Notes: generated by a model from the letters alone, not told the origin. Shown: positions 1 to 9,472, counted from the stretch's first letter. The stretch: 64,000 nt of DNA from Bordetella genomosp. 11 (GCF_002261215.1 NZ_NEVS01000004.1:2604001-2668000), one strand, 5' to 3'. Made by a program: numbers and translations.

Positions 1-1141
1 TGCCGTTGACGCGAACCTGGTCGCCGCTGGCGACACGCTGCCCGATATGGGCCGGTTCGCCGTTCACGGAAACACGGCCCGCGACGATCAACTCTTCCAT
101 CTCGCGCCGCGAGCCGATGCCCGCATCCGCCAATACCTTGTGCAGCTTGGGCATCACGGCCTCGCTGTTCAGGTATTTGTTCAGGCGCTGCTCCATGCGG
201 GCGGTCTTTTCCAGGTAGGCGAGCGCCTGTTCCGCTTCCCGTTCGCCACCGGGCGACATGGCCTCGGGATCGACCGCGCCGGCACCCTGCGCCGGAGAAC
301 CTTGCGCGCCGGCGTCCCCGCCCGCCTCGGTGCCCGTCGCGGCATCGCCGCGACGGCGACGGAAAGGCGTGCGCAGTTTGCGGCCGCGTCCACGGTTGGC
401 GGTGGCACCATCCGCATCCGCCCCGGATACGCCGGACGGCGCCGCCCCGCCGGCATCGGCGGAAAAATCCGCCTGCGCGCCGGCGGCGTCAGTGTGATGA
501 TCCCGAGGCGCGGTATCACGCGGGCCAGCTTGGCGCGTGCCTTCCTGGCCGATCGCCGCTTCCATGCCGAAAGAACCGGCCGACCCGCTTTCGGCTGTCT
601 CCACCGGTTTGCGCTTGCGCGCGGAACGCTTCGCCGGCGCGGACGGCTCGGCTTGCGCCGCCTGGACGTCGGGGCCAGCCTGCCCTTCCAGGGGCAGCGA
701 ACCTTGCTCGCTTCCAGCGGTCGCGCGGGGCCTGCGGCCGCGGGCACGAGGCGCTGTTTGCTCGACCGCTGCCTCGCCTGCCGACGGCGGCGCGGCTACG
801 ACGGCCGGCACGGCGCTGGCCGGAGCAGGTACGGAAGCCTCCAGTTGCGCATCGGCGGTAGGTGCCTTGGCGGGCCGCGGGGAGCGCGGCTTGCGCGCGG
901 GCTTGGCCTCGACGGCTTGCGCCTCGCCCGCCACGCCGGAAGGCGCGGATTGCGGATCCACCGCAGCCGTGCCGGCCGCTTCGGCCTTGGCGCGCGACGG
1001 GCGTCGGGCGCGTGCGCGCGGCGCAGGGCTCACGTCCGCGCCCTCCGCCGGCGTAGCGTCGCCTGCGCGCGGCGACGCCGCGCCGACCGCCGTTTCACGC
1101 GGATCTATGACATCGTCCTGCACGTTCTTATTGATACTCAC
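1..1141 (-). CDS. rluB: 23S rRNA pseudouridine synthase RluB, N-terminal part (cut by window edge)
   Basis: RluB isomerises a uridine of 23S rRNA (U2605 in E. coli) during 50S assembly. About 380 codons lie in the window; the catalytic domain is beyond the left edge. The start is GTG at 1139-1141, behind a GGAG ribosome site and 17 nt after the scpB stop, so the two form an operon. Residues 1 to about 315 are a low-complexity Ala/Pro stretch with many Arg and Lys, far longer than the N-terminus of E. coli RluB. An S4 RNA-binding fold follows (EQRLNKYL, then [16 protein letters not shown] and VSVNG). A related large-subunit pseudouridine synthase is possible, but the scpB neighbour favours RluB. 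Confidence 0.85.
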   Translation of the reverse strand, partial: MSINKNVQDDVIDPRETAVGAASPRAGDATPAEGADVSPAPRARARRPSRAKAEAAGTAAVDPQSAPSGVAGEAQAVEAKPARKPRSPRPAKAPTADAQLEASVPAPASAVPAVVAAPPSAGEAAVEQTAPRARGRRPRATAGSEQGSLPLEGQAGPDVQAAQAEPSAPAKRSARKRKPVETAESGSAGSFGMEAAIGQEGTRQAGPRDTAPRDHHTDAAGAQADFSADAGGAAPSGVSGADADGATANRGRGRKLRTPFRRRRGDAATGTEAGGDAGAQGSPAQGAGAVDPEAMSPGGEREAEQALAYLEKTARMEQRLNKYLNSEAVMPKLHKVLADAGIGSRREMEELIVAGRVSVNGEPAHIGQRVASGDQVRVNG

Positions 1142-1158
1142 TGGGACTACTCCAGAAT

Positions 1159-2445
1159 TCACTCTTTACGCGGCGCGCCAGGCGCGTCTTGTTCATTGTC
1201 GTTATCGGATGGGTCGGGAGGCACCTCTGGCATCTCTCCCGGTGCGGGCGGCGCGATTTCGGGCGCCGGCTCCGTGGGATCGATCTCAGGGGTCCCGCCG
1301 GGCGGAACAATTTCGGGATGCTGTCCGGGCGGGAGAATCTCCGGACGATGGCCTCCGGTGTCGGTGGTGTCCCGATCCGGCGCCGGGATCTCCGGCTGAT
1401 GGGGTGTCGGGCCGGTGGCCGCGAGGATCTCGCGGGAAGCGTCACGACGTATATCGTCCGATTGCTGTTCAACACCGTTTTCGCGCGAACCGGTATCGGG
1501 CGTTCCAGACTCTTCGGCACCAACCGGGCCAGACGGCGCGGTCTCGGGCGCCGCGTCCTGCTCCTGTCCGGCGTGCGCATGAACGGCATCCGACGCATCG
1601 TCCCGGCCGTCGAGCGCCTCAGCGCCAGGCATGTCGATGCCTTGTTCCGCATGGCCCGCGTCGGCGGGGTCGGCATCCACAGGCTCTGCATGGCTAGTAC
1701 CGACGGAATCGGCGTCCGCCGGCTCTTCCTGATCCGTGCCGGCCAGATCGGCCCCCGCCGGCTCTTTCTGAAGCGCGTCCGGATCGGTTTCCGCCGGTTC
1801 CGCATGACTCGTGCCGGGAAGGTCGGTGGCCGCCACGCCGCTCGCAGCCGCGGCGGAGTCGTCCTGCCCCTCGCCGTCGCCGGCATTGGCGCCGGTAAGA
1901 TCCAGCCCTTCGAGCGCGGCCATGGCGCCGCCAGCTTCAAGCGGCGGCAACTCGTCCAACGCCCGCAGGCCCAGGTCGTCCAGGAACTGCCGCGTGGTCC
2001 CGAACAGGGCAGGACGTCCGGGGGCGTCCCGATGACCGATGACTTCGATCCAGCCCCGGTCTTCCAGCGTCTTCACGATCTGCGAGGAAACGGTCACACC
2101 GCGTATGTCTTCGATATCACCGCGCGTCACCGGCTGCCGCCAGGCCACGATGGCCAGCGTTTCGAGCACCGCGCGGGAATACTTGGGCGGTTTTTCCGGA
2201 CTGAGGCGTTCCAGGTAGCGCTGCATGGCAGGACGACTCTGGAAGCGCCAGCCGCCAGCCAGCGATGTCAATTCCAGTCCGCGATCCTTCCATGCATCCT
2301 GCAGCGCTTCGAGCAAGCCATCCAGGCGGGCGTTGTCCACGCCGTCGTCCTCGGAAAACAGCCTGCGCAGCTCCGCACGCGGCATGGGCTGCGCCGCGCA
2401 CAGCAGTGCCGTTTCTATCACCAGTGTTGCCTCGCTATCGTTCAT
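1159..2445 (-). CDS. scpB: Segregation and condensation protein ScpB with long acidic tail
   Basis: ScpB is a winged-helix kleisin partner of the SMC-ScpA complex that compacts and segregates the chromosome. The ScpB core covers residues 1 to about 182 ([23 protein letters not shown], split here as LETLAIVAW and [14 protein letters not shown], is the family signature). I chose the ATG at 2443-2445 because a longer reading frame would run into the tRNA-fMet gene. The protein is 428 aa, about twice the usual length. Residues about 185-428 are an acidic, disordered tail with GTSHAEP repeats and a run of PEI-x-PP repeats (about 349-410). rluB follows directly. scpA is not in the window. Confidence 0.88.
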   Translation of the reverse strand: MNDSEATLVIETALLCAAQPMPRAELRRLFSEDDGVDNARLDGLLEALQDAWKDRGLELTSLAGGWRFQSRPAMQRYLERLSPEKPPKYSRAVLETLAIVAWRQPVTRGDIEDIRGVTVSSQIVKTLEDRGWIEVIGHRDAPGRPALFGTTRQFLDDLGLRALDELPPLEAGGAMAALEGLDLTGANAGDGEGQDDSAAAASGVAATDLPGTSHAEPAETDPDALQKEPAGADLAGTDQEEPADADSVGTSHAEPVDADPADAGHAEQGIDMPGAEALDGRDDASDAVHAHAGQEQDAAPETAPSGPVGAEESGTPDTGSRENGVEQQSDDIRRDASREILAATGPTPHQPEIPAPDRDTTDTGGHRPEILPPGQHPEIVPPGGTPEIDPTEPAPEIAPPAPGEMPEVPPDPSDNDNEQDAPGAPRKE

Positions 2446-2525
2446 CGATATGTTCAATTCATCGTGGTAAGTAAGGCCCTGGCTTGCCAAGGCTGAAAAA
2501 CTGAAGTAATATCTCTTTCTCCAGA

Positions 2526-2602
<77 letters not shown>

Positions 2603-2618
2603 AACAGCAAACAGATCA

Positions 2619-2648
2619 GGCTTGGCGAATTCGCCAAGCCTTTTTTGT
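2619..2648 (+). terminator. Rho-independent terminator after tRNA-fMet
   Basis: A perfect 22-nt palindrome (GGCTTGGCGAA and its complement, 2619-2640) is followed by six T residues. It lies 16 nt after the tRNA CCA end. Confidence 0.92.
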
Positions 2649-3375
2649 TTTGCCGATGAAAACGACAAAGTCTGGCTCGACGACACAACCTGGCTGGGCG
2701 ACATAGCCGAAGACCGGGCCCCCGAAGCAGGCGACGAGATAAGCGAAGACATACGGCCTGGGCTCGAAGAACGCACCCTCGCCCGCGCCACATGCGCACG
2801 CATGCGTCCACGCCCATCCGGCGCCGGACAAGCGCGGCTCTGCCGCGCGGCACAGGCCTGCACGACACCGACACACGTCTGTGCGAAAGCAGCCGCGGAC
2901 TGCGGCTCGAACCAGAAAAACGCTTGCAAAAAAACCTCGGCCAATAAGGCTGGTCTGCGATACCCATGCGGCGCTCGGGCATGCGTAAGCAACCACGAAC
3001 CGCAAATGCCGAAAAGGAACGATATGGCAATGGACGACGGGCGGACAGTATCCGCGCACCCCTGACGGGGGATACCTGGCGCGGCGCCGATAAAGATTGA
3101 ACTGAGCCGTCCGGCATGACCCCGGGATTATCGGAGCGTCTTTTTATTGCCGATTAAACCTGCGTGATGACGGAAAGGCGAAGGCGGGTGAAAAATACGC
3201 GAACCACCCGAAACGGCCTGCCTGGGGCATGCCCATCTTTGGCCGTCTGTAATCAAGCCGAACCGCCTGCAGGAACCTACAAATTATACCCACATTAACG
3301 GTTCCATAGGGGAAAAAACGCGACACGCCATTGACACGGCCCTATCGGCGGGCCCCGGGGATTCGAGCGGCCCGC
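2649..3375. other. About 0.7 kb with no supported gene
   Basis: This stretch lies between the tRNA-fMet terminator and the convergent end of the CobW gene. Both strands carry open frames of 60 to 180 codons, but they overlap one another, are rich in Cys and Arg, begin inside the tRNA or terminator, and lack ribosome sites. The part around 3140-3330 is less GC-rich than its surroundings. I see no tRNA, repeat or transposon end here. It may be a decayed gene or untranslated spacer. Confidence 0.5.
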
Positions 3376-4428
3376 TCAGCCACCGCCCAATTGCCCTAGT
3401 CCGAGGTGCAAGCGAACCCGCTTGTCCAGTTCTTCCGCCGCCAGGCCGCGGGCAATAAAGACGAGCCGCGCATCGGACTCATCCTCCGGCCATTCGGATA
3501 GCGCCACGAAGGGATATAGCTGGTCGTGCACGGCATGCACCGCGCTGGGCGCCACATCGCCTTCGAAACGGACCAGTCCTTTCATGCGCAGCAGCGATGC
3601 CCCCAATTCGGCTTGCAAGGCCGACATCCCGCGCAGGAATGCGGCGCGCGATACCGATGCCGGCAGCGTCAGGACGGCCACGGCGACATCATGCGGCGCT
3701 CCCGCTGGCGCGGCACCGCGGGCGCCGGGCCACGCGCCACGGGTATAGCGCCCCAACCAAGGAGTGCCGTCCGCCGCGGCGGACGGCTGGCCGCGATATA
3801 GCCGCTGCGCCAGCAAGGCCGCCGGCGGCGGACCTTGAGGGTCCAGCACATGGACATGCGCGGCCGGGTTCAGGCGCAGCACCGCGTTGCTGGCGTCGCT
3901 GACCTGCGCAGGCGACACAAGGTCGGACTTGCTGATGACGATGTCGTCGGCCAGGGCCAGTTGCTGGGCGGCATCGGGTTCGGACGCGATCTGCCCGATC
4001 ACGCGCTGAGCATCGGCAACCGCGATGGTGCCTTCATAAACGTAGCGCTCGGTCAGGAAGTGTTCATGGCGCAGGGTGAACAGGACAGGCGCCGGGCTGG
4101 CCAGGCCGCTGGTTTCGATGAGCACATGGCGAAACGGCTGGATCGCGCGGCGCAGGGCCAGCAGGAAAAGATCGCGCAAGGTATCGGCCAGGCCGCCGCG
4201 CACCATGCAGCAGATGCAACCGCCCTCCACCACCCTGACGTTGTCCGCCACATGGCGGACCAGATGATGGTCGATGCCGATGCTGCCGAACTCGTTGATG
4301 ACCACCGCGGATTGCGCGAAACGCGGCTCGCGCACCAGGCGGTTCAGCAGCGTGGTTTTGCCGCTGCCGAGGAAACCGGTCAGCACCGTGACGCCGATAC
4401 GGGCGTCCGCAGGGCCTTGGGATGACAT
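3376..4428 (-). CDS. CobW/COG0523-family GTPase, putative metal chaperone
   Basis: G3E-family GTPases of the CobW group deliver metals such as zinc, or cobalt in B12 synthesis, to client proteins. The 350-aa product has a Walker A motif GFLGSGKT (18-25), the metal-binding GCICC motif (70-74) followed by MVRGGLADTLRDL, and an SKSD base-recognition motif, then a CobW C-terminal domain. The ATG at 4426-4428 shares its A with the RidA stop (TGATG), which points to coupled translation; an in-frame TTG nine nt upstream is the alternative. There is no cobalamin gene or visible Zur box nearby, so zinc handling is more likely than B12 synthesis, but the client is unknown. Confidence 0.85.
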   Translation of the reverse strand: MSSQGPADARIGVTVLTGFLGSGKTTLLNRLVREPRFAQSAVVINEFGSIGIDHHLVRHVADNVRVVEGGCICCMVRGGLADTLRDLFLLALRRAIQPFRHVLIETSGLASPAPVLFTLRHEHFLTERYVYEGTIAVADAQRVIGQIASEPDAAQQLALADDIVISKSDLVSPAQVSDASNAVLRLNPAAHVHVLDPQGPPPAALLAQRLYRGQPSAAADGTPWLGRYTRGAWPGARGAAPAGAPHDVAVAVLTLPASVSRAAFLRGMSALQAELGASLLRMKGLVRFEGDVAPSAVHAVHDQLYPFVALSEWPEDESDARLVFIARGLAAEELDKRVRLHLGLGQLGGG

Positions 4429-4808
4429 CACGGACAAAGCGCGACCGCGTTCACTTCGATCAAGGCGCCATAGTGCAACGCGGTAGTGGGCACAACGGTG
4501 CGTGCGGGCCGCGCGGCGCCCATGACGGATTCATATACCGCGTTGACCTCCGCCCATAGCGCCACGTCCGGGATGAAGATTTGCACGCTGACCAGGTTCT
4601 CCAGGGTGGTCCCGGCCGCATCCAGGATCGCCTGCAGGTTCTCCAGGCACTGCCTGGCCTGCGCCGCGATGCCGTCGGGCAGGATGCGCTTCGAACCCGG
4701 CGGGAACGGCAACTGCCCCGAGACGAAGACAAAGCCGTTGGCCTTGATGGCTTGCGAGTAATGGCCGGCCGGTAAAGGCGCGGCGGCGGTTTCGATACGT
4801 TCGATCAT
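4428..4808 (-). CDS. RidA/YjgF family protein
   Basis: RidA-type proteins hydrolyse reactive 2-aminoacrylate-like enamines or imines; many family members act on other small substrates. The 126-aa product spans one YjgF domain, with GHYSQAI near the N-terminus, FVSGQLP, and a C-terminal segment PARTVVPTTALHYG followed by IEVNAVA. This retains the Arg and Glu that form the RidA active site. I chose the ATG at 4806-4808 because homology begins there; upstream in-frame ATGs would add an unmatched leader. The gene overlaps the start of the CobW GTPase and is its promoter-proximal partner. Confidence 0.86.
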   Translation of the reverse strand: MIERIETAAAPLPAGHYSQAIKANGFVFVSGQLPFPPGSKRILPDGIAAQARQCLENLQAILDAAGTTLENLVSVQIFIPDVALWAEVNAVYESVMGAARPARTVVPTTALHYGALIEVNAVALCP

Positions 4809-4955
4809 GGTCGCCATGAGTGGGATGGGTCGTATGGTCATCATACCGTTTTCGTCCACACGGACCGTGCCGGGTCGCCCCGCGGGCTGCCATCGCGATT
4901 CGAGATGGTGGTTTTCCCAAAAACCACGCCGGGGCCGCGCATCCGCATGCATCAT

Positions 4956-4985
4956 TAGTCGCCGCGATGCCTGCCATCGCGACTA
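4956..4985 (+). promoter_or_regulatory. Inverted repeat just upstream of the binding-protein gene
   Basis: TAGTCGCCGCGATG (4956-4969) and CATCGCGACTA (4975-4985) form an 11-bp stem with a 3-nt bulge and a 5-nt loop. The AAAGGAG ribosome site follows within 10 nt. A second small hairpin, GTGGTTTT/AAAACCAC (4908-4927), lies upstream. It could be a regulator site, perhaps for the LysR protein at 11421-12335, or an mRNA structure over the leader. TAGTCGC also occurs at 12557-12563 upstream of that LysR gene, which may be chance. Confidence 0.4.
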
Positions 4986-5007
4986 AAACCAAGAAAGGAG
5001 ACAAAAC

Positions 5008-6030
5008 ATGAAGACGCTGTTGGCGGCTGCGCTTGGCGCCGCCGCGATCGTGTGCGGCACGGCCGCGGCACAATCGAAAATGCCCCCCGAAAAGAAGGAA
5101 GTGCACATCGGCGCGGCGTCCACGGGTATCACCTACCTGCCCGCCATCATCGCGAAGCAATTGGGCTACTTCCGCGACGAAGGACTGGACGTAACCATCG
5201 CGGCGTTTTCCGGCGGATCGAAAGCCCTGGAATCGATGCTGGGCGGAAGCACCGATATGACCGCGGGCGCGTACTCCAACACGCTGACCATGGCGACCAA
5301 GGGCCAGAAACTGGTCACCATCGCGGCGCAGGTGGTGTGCCCCGGATGGGTCTTCGGCGTATCCAAAAAGAACTTCGACAAAGTCAAATCGCCCGCCGAC
5401 CTCAAAGGCAAGCGGGTGGGCGTCAGCGCGCCCGGTTCGAGCACGCACATGGTCGTCAACTACATCCTGCACAAGGCCGGGCTGAAGCCGGACGACGTCT
5501 CCATCATCGGCGTGGGCCAGGCCGCCGGCGCGGTCGCGGCGGTGCGCGCGGGCCAGATCGATGCGCTGATCGTGAACGACCCCGTCGCCACCGTGCTGGT
5601 GGATGGTGGCGACCTGAAGCCTTTGGCGGAGATGCGGACGGCGGATGGCAATAAGCAGGTCTTCGGCTCGGACTACCCCGAGTCCAGCATCTACGCCACC
5701 AAGGCCTTCGTGGACAAAAACCCACGCACCGTGCAGGCGGTCGCCGATGCCATCGTACGCGCCGAACATTGGCTGGCGAAGGCAACCCCGCAGCAAGTGG
5801 TCGCCACGGTGCCGGCGGAATACCTGGTCGACAACAAGGACTTGTACGCCAAGTCCTTCGAGAACAGCCGCCGCTGCCTGTCGCCGGACGGCGTGATCAC
5901 GGACGACGGCGCGCGCACGGTACGCGACGTACTGGCCGCCTTCGATCCATCCATTGCCTCCGCGCATATCGACCTGGCGGCAACCTACGACAACCGCTAT
6001 GTCAAGAAGGCTGGAGAAACCGTGCGATGA
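5008..6030 (+). CDS. NitT/TauT-type ABC transporter substrate-binding protein (first copy)
   Basis: This is a periplasmic solute receptor of the SsuA/THI5-like family, the class that usually binds sulfonates, nitrate or pyrimidine-like compounds. The 340-aa product has a Sec signal peptide (about residues 1-21, ending AAAQS). The domain begins VHIGAASTGITYLPAII and contains LGYFRDEGLDV and GAYSNTLTMATKGQK. The start has a clear AAAGGAG site. It is about 60% identical by eye, almost without gaps, to the second receptor at 9473-10495. The ATPase gene overlaps its stop, so it heads the transporter operon. The ligand cannot be read from the sequence. Confidence 0.88.
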   Translation: MKTLLAAALGAAAIVCGTAAAQSKMPPEKKEVHIGAASTGITYLPAIIAKQLGYFRDEGLDVTIAAFSGGSKALESMLGGSTDMTAGAYSNTLTMATKGQKLVTIAAQVVCPGWVFGVSKKNFDKVKSPADLKGKRVGVSAPGSSTHMVVNYILHKAGLKPDDVSIIGVGQAAGAVAAVRAGQIDALIVNDPVATVLVDGGDLKPLAEMRTADGNKQVFGSDYPESSIYATKAFVDKNPRTVQAVADAIVRAEHWLAKATPQQVVATVPAEYLVDNKDLYAKSFENSRRCLSPDGVITDDGARTVRDVLAAFDPSIASAHIDLAATYDNRYVKKAGETVR

Positions 6031-6899
6031 GAGGAGCCATGCTGCGCAGTATCGACGACCCCGTGCATCGGGCGCGCCAGGAGACGGCCACGGCGCGGGA
6101 AGCCCTGCATTTCGACGGTGTGACATGCACCTTTGCCAGCAACGAGGGCCGCGGGCAGACCTACACCGCGGTACGCGACGTCAACCTGGCGATCCGCGAT
6201 GGCGAATTCGTCTCGGTGGTCGGCCCCACGGGATGCGGGAAATCCACGCTGCTGAATGTGGCGGCCGGATTGATGCGCCCGTCGGCGGGCACGCTGAGCG
6301 TATTCGGCCAGCCGCTGATGCAGGGTTTGAATAAAGAGGCGTCCTATCTGTTCCAGGTGGATGCGCTGATGCCATGGAAGACGGCGGAGGACAACATCGC
6401 CGCCGGCCTGATATTCCACGGCACGCCCAAGGCCAGGGCCCTGGAATCCGCCCGGGAATGGCTGGAACGCGTCGGCCTGACCGGGCATGGCAAGAAGTAT
6501 CCGCACCAGATGTCGGGCGGCATGCGCAAGCGTGCCGGCCTGGCCCAGGCGCTGGTCCTGAATCCGCGCATCCTGCTGATGGACGAGCCTTTCAGCGCGC
6601 TGGACATCCAGACGCGCCACCTGATGGAAGACGAACTGCTGCGCCTGTGGTCCGCCGATCGCAAGTCGGTGATCTTCGTCACGCATGATCTGGAAGAAGC
6701 GATTTCGCTGTCGGACCGTGTGATCGTCCTGTCTGCCGGTCCGGGCACCCGCCCCATCGCCGAATTCGAGATCGACCTGGAGCGACCGCGCGAAGTCGCG
6801 GAGATCCGCATGACCCAGCGCTTCCTGCAGCTGCACACCGAAATCTGGGAAGTACTCCGAGGGGAGGTATTGAAAAGCTATGCCAGCGCTCGCTCTTGA
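6027..6899 (+). CDS. NitT/TauT-type ABC transporter ATP-binding protein
   Basis: This is the ATPase subunit of the importer, on the cytoplasmic face. The 290-aa product shows Walker A GPTGCGKST, the ABC signature MSGGMRKRAGLAQAL, Walker B ILLMDEPF and the switch His in VTHDLEEA, the SsuB/TauB pattern. The ATG at 6027 overlaps the receptor stop (ATGA). An in-frame ATG at 6039 has its own AGGAG very close by and is a possible alternative. About 28 residues before the ATPase fold are unusual but short. The permease start overlaps its 3' end by 20 nt. Confidence 0.9.
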   Translation: MRGAMLRSIDDPVHRARQETATAREALHFDGVTCTFASNEGRGQTYTAVRDVNLAIRDGEFVSVVGPTGCGKSTLLNVAAGLMRPSAGTLSVFGQPLMQGLNKEASYLFQVDALMPWKTAEDNIAAGLIFHGTPKARALESAREWLERVGLTGHGKKYPHQMSGGMRKRAGLAQALVLNPRILLMDEPFSALDIQTRHLMEDELLRLWSADRKSVIFVTHDLEEAISLSDRVIVLSAGPGTRPIAEFEIDLERPREVAEIRMTQRFLQLHTEIWEVLRGEVLKSYASARS

Positions 6900-7686
6900 T
6901 CCACGCAATCGCATCCTGGTGCTGTCCACCCGCCTGCTGCTGCTCGCGGGCGCGATCTTCCTTTGGTGGCTGGGTACCAACCGGCAATGGCTGTCGCCCT
7001 TTTTCTTCGGCGATCCCGTCGGGGTAGCGCAGCGCATCGTGACCTGGTTCGCCAGCGGTTCGATTTTCATCCACCTGTACACCACGCTGATCGAAACGCT
7101 CCTGGCCTTCATCATCGGCACCGTCCTGGGCCTGGCCTGCGGACTATGGCTGGCGCTGAATCCCTTCCTGGCCGTGGTCACCGACCCGTTCATCAAGGCC
7201 TTCAACTCGATGCCGCGGCTGATCTTCGCGCCCATCTTCGCGCTGTGGTTCGGGCTGGGCATCTGGTCGAAGATCGCCCTGGGCGTCACGCTGGTGTTCT
7301 TCGTCGTCTTCTTCAACGTCTTCCAGGGCGTGCGGGAAGTCAGCCCGGCCGTGCTGTCCAACACGCGCATGCTGGGCGCGAGCTCGCGCCAGCTGATGCG
7401 GCATGTCTACATGCCGTCGGCGATGAGCTGGGTGTTTTCCAGCCTGCACAACGCGGTGGGCATCGCATTCGTGGGCAGCGTCGTAGGCGAGTACCTGGGG
7501 TCCGAGAAAGGCGTCGGCTACCTCATCCTGCTGGCCGAAGGCGTCTTCGATATCAACGCGGTGATCGCGGGCATTCTGCTGTTGACCGTGTTCGCGCTCG
7601 TATTGGACACCGCCGTGTCGCTGTTCGAGGATCACTTCATGCGCTGGCGTCCCGTGGCCGGCCAGACGGTCGCGGCCAGTGCCTGA
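6880..7686 (+). CDS. NitT/TauT-type ABC transporter permease
   Basis: This inner-membrane permease pairs with the preceding ATPase. The 268-aa protein has about six hydrophobic segments, starting with LLLLAGAIFLWWLG, and the EAA-type loop that contacts the ATPase lies around VSPAVLSNTRMLGASSRQLM. It begins inside the end of the ATPase gene, with GGGAGG ahead of the ATG, so translation is coupled. Only one permease gene is present, as expected for a homodimeric TauC/SsuC-type channel. Confidence 0.9.
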   Translation: MPALALDPRNRILVLSTRLLLLAGAIFLWWLGTNRQWLSPFFFGDPVGVAQRIVTWFASGSIFIHLYTTLIETLLAFIIGTVLGLACGLWLALNPFLAVVTDPFIKAFNSMPRLIFAPIFALWFGLGIWSKIALGVTLVFFVVFFNVFQGVREVSPAVLSNTRMLGASSRQLMRHVYMPSAMSWVFSSLHNAVGIAFVGSVVGEYLGSEKGVGYLILLAEGVFDINAVIAGILLLTVFALVLDTAVSLFEDHFMRWRPVAGQTVAASA

Positions 7687-7731
7687 CCACTTCTTCATCG
7701 CATTGAAAACCGCAATAAAAGGAACTGCATC

Positions 7732-8493
7732 TTGCAAACGAATTCAATCAATCTGAAAGACCGCGTCGCGGTGGTGACGGGCGGCGCGCAAGGCATCGGC
7801 CTGACGGTGGCGCGCCGCTTCCTGGATTCTGGCGCGCGCGTCGTCCTGTGGGACGTGAACACCGGCCTGCTGGCGAAAGTCAAAAAAGAACTCGGCGCGG
7901 AAGGCCACGACATTCATACCGAATCCGTGGATATCGCCGACTACGCCAGCGTCGAAGCCGGCGTGGCGGGTACGCTGCGCGCGATGGGCAAGCTGGATAT
8001 CCTGATCAACAACGCCGCCATTATCGGGCCCAACACCACCGTGGCGGAATATCCGCTGGACCAGTGGCGCAAGGTCATCGATGTCGACGTCAACGGCACG
8101 TTCTACTGCTGCCGCGCCGTCGCGCCCGTCATGATCGCGCAGAAGTACGGCCGCATCGTCAACGTGGCGTCGATCGCCGGCAAGGAAGGCAACCCCAACG
8201 CGGCGGCGTACAGCTCCGCCAAGGCCGCGGTGATCGCGCTGACCAAGTCGCTGGGCAAGGAGCTGGCTACCCACGATATCGCCGTCAATTGCGTGACGCC
8301 GGCGGTGGCGCGCACACCCGGCGCGATGGAGCAGTCGCCCGAGCATATCGCCTACATGCTCAGCAAGATTCCGCGTGGCCGTTTCCTTGAATTGCACGAA
8401 GCGGCGTCGATGATCGCCTGGCTGGTCAGCGAGGAAAACTCATTCACGACGGGCGCGGTTTTCGATCTGTCCGGTGGACGCGCCACGTACTGA
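7732..8493 (+). CDS. Short-chain dehydrogenase/reductase, probably acting on a sugar acid
   Basis: Classical SDR of 253 aa. Residues include the cofactor motif TGGAQGIG, NNAAIIGP, the catalytic Ser in NVASIAG and the YSSAK pair, and it ends with a typical FDLSGGRATY tail. The start is TTG at 7732, behind AAAGGA; no ATG fits. In L-fucose and L-rhamnose oxidation an SDR of this type oxidises a 2-keto-3-deoxy acid to the 2,4-diketo form that an FAH-family hydrolase then cleaves. The next gene is such a hydrolase, so I infer that pairing here. The substrate is unproven. Confidence 0.82.
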   Translation: MQTNSINLKDRVAVVTGGAQGIGLTVARRFLDSGARVVLWDVNTGLLAKVKKELGAEGHDIHTESVDIADYASVEAGVAGTLRAMGKLDILINNAAIIGPNTTVAEYPLDQWRKVIDVDVNGTFYCCRAVAPVMIAQKYGRIVNVASIAGKEGNPNAAAYSSAKAAVIALTKSLGKELATHDIAVNCVTPAVARTPGAMEQSPEHIAYMLSKIPRGRFLELHEAASMIAWLVSEENSFTTGAVFDLSGGRATY

Positions 8494-8573
8494 GAACGGC
8501 ACGAAGCGCGGACAGGGCTTTCCGCCGAATGGCGCCGGCCATCCGGCATTTCACACGCATAAGGAAGTTGAAG

Positions 8574-9416
8574 ATGAAGTTGCTACGCTACGGCGCCAAG
8601 GGTCAGGAAAAGCCGGGGCTGCTCGATGCGCAGGGCCGCATACGCGACCTGTCCGGCCATATCGCCGACGTCGACGCGGCCACGCTGTTGCCGGAAACGC
8701 TGGATCGGCTGAAAACGATCGACCCCGCCACTCTGCCGCTGGTTCCCGGCACGCCGCGCCTGGGCCCCTGCGTGACGGGCACCGGTAAGTTCATCTGCAT
8801 CGGGTTGAACTACTCCGACCACGCCGCCGAGACCGGCGCGACGGTACCGCCCGAACCGATTATCTTCATGAAGGCGACCAGCGCCATCACCGGACCCAAC
8901 GATCCTATCGAAATTCCGCGCGGTTCGGAAAAGACCGATTGGGAGGTCGAGCTTGGCGTGGTCATCGGCAAGCCCGCCAAGTACGTGGCGGAAAGCGATG
9001 CCATGGCACACGTGGCCGGCTATTGCCTGATCAACGATGTGTCGGAGCGTGCGTTCCAGGCGGAACGCCAGGGGCAGTGGACCAAGGGCAAATCGGCCGA
9101 CACCTTCGGCCCCATCGGTCCATGGCTGGTCACCCCCGACGAAATCGCCGACCCGCAGGCCCTGTCGATGTGGCTGGAAGTGAACGGCCATCGATACCAG
9201 AACGGCAGCACCGCGACCATGGTGTACGGCGTGCGTTACCTGGTGTCGTACCTATCGCAGTTCATGTCGCTGCAGCCGGGGGACATCATCTCGACGGGCA
9301 CGCCCCCCGGGGTCGGCCTGGGCCAGAACCCGCAGGTGTACCTGAAGCGCGGCGATGTCGTGACCCTGGGCATAGAAGGCCTGGGCACGCAGCGCCAGGA
9401 TGTCGTCCAAGGATAA
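8574..9416 (+). CDS. Fumarylacetoacetate hydrolase-family protein (diketo-acid hydrolase type)
   Basis: FAH-fold hydrolases split C-C bonds of diketo acids using a metal ion. The 280-aa product has the N-terminal domain MKLLRYG and the catalytic core with FICIGLNYSDHAAE, PPEPIIFMK, the metal-ligand Glu pair in DWEVELGVVIG, and STGTPPGVG near the C-terminus. The ATG at 8574 has an AAGGA site. By remembered family pattern it groups with proteins labelled 2,4-diketo-3-deoxy-L-fuconate hydrolase or ureidoglycolate lyase. The SDR upstream favours the former. No aldonate dehydratase is encoded nearby, so one step of such a route would have to be encoded elsewhere. Confidence 0.85.
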   Translation: MKLLRYGAKGQEKPGLLDAQGRIRDLSGHIADVDAATLLPETLDRLKTIDPATLPLVPGTPRLGPCVTGTGKFICIGLNYSDHAAETGATVPPEPIIFMKATSAITGPNDPIEIPRGSEKTDWEVELGVVIGKPAKYVAESDAMAHVAGYCLINDVSERAFQAERQGQWTKGKSADTFGPIGPWLVTPDEIADPQALSMWLEVNGHRYQNGSTATMVYGVRYLVSYLSQFMSLQPGDIISTGTPPGVGLGQNPQVYLKRGDVVTLGIEGLGTQRQDVVQG

Positions 9417-9472
9417 GAAGAACGGCGCTGCGCCTCGACGCGCCGCGCCGGATATACCAGGAGGAGAACAAC

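Noticed and set aside
3376..4808. CobW protein as part of cobalamin synthesis
   Set aside because: No other cobalamin gene is present and the partner is a RidA protein; a general metal-chaperone label is safer.
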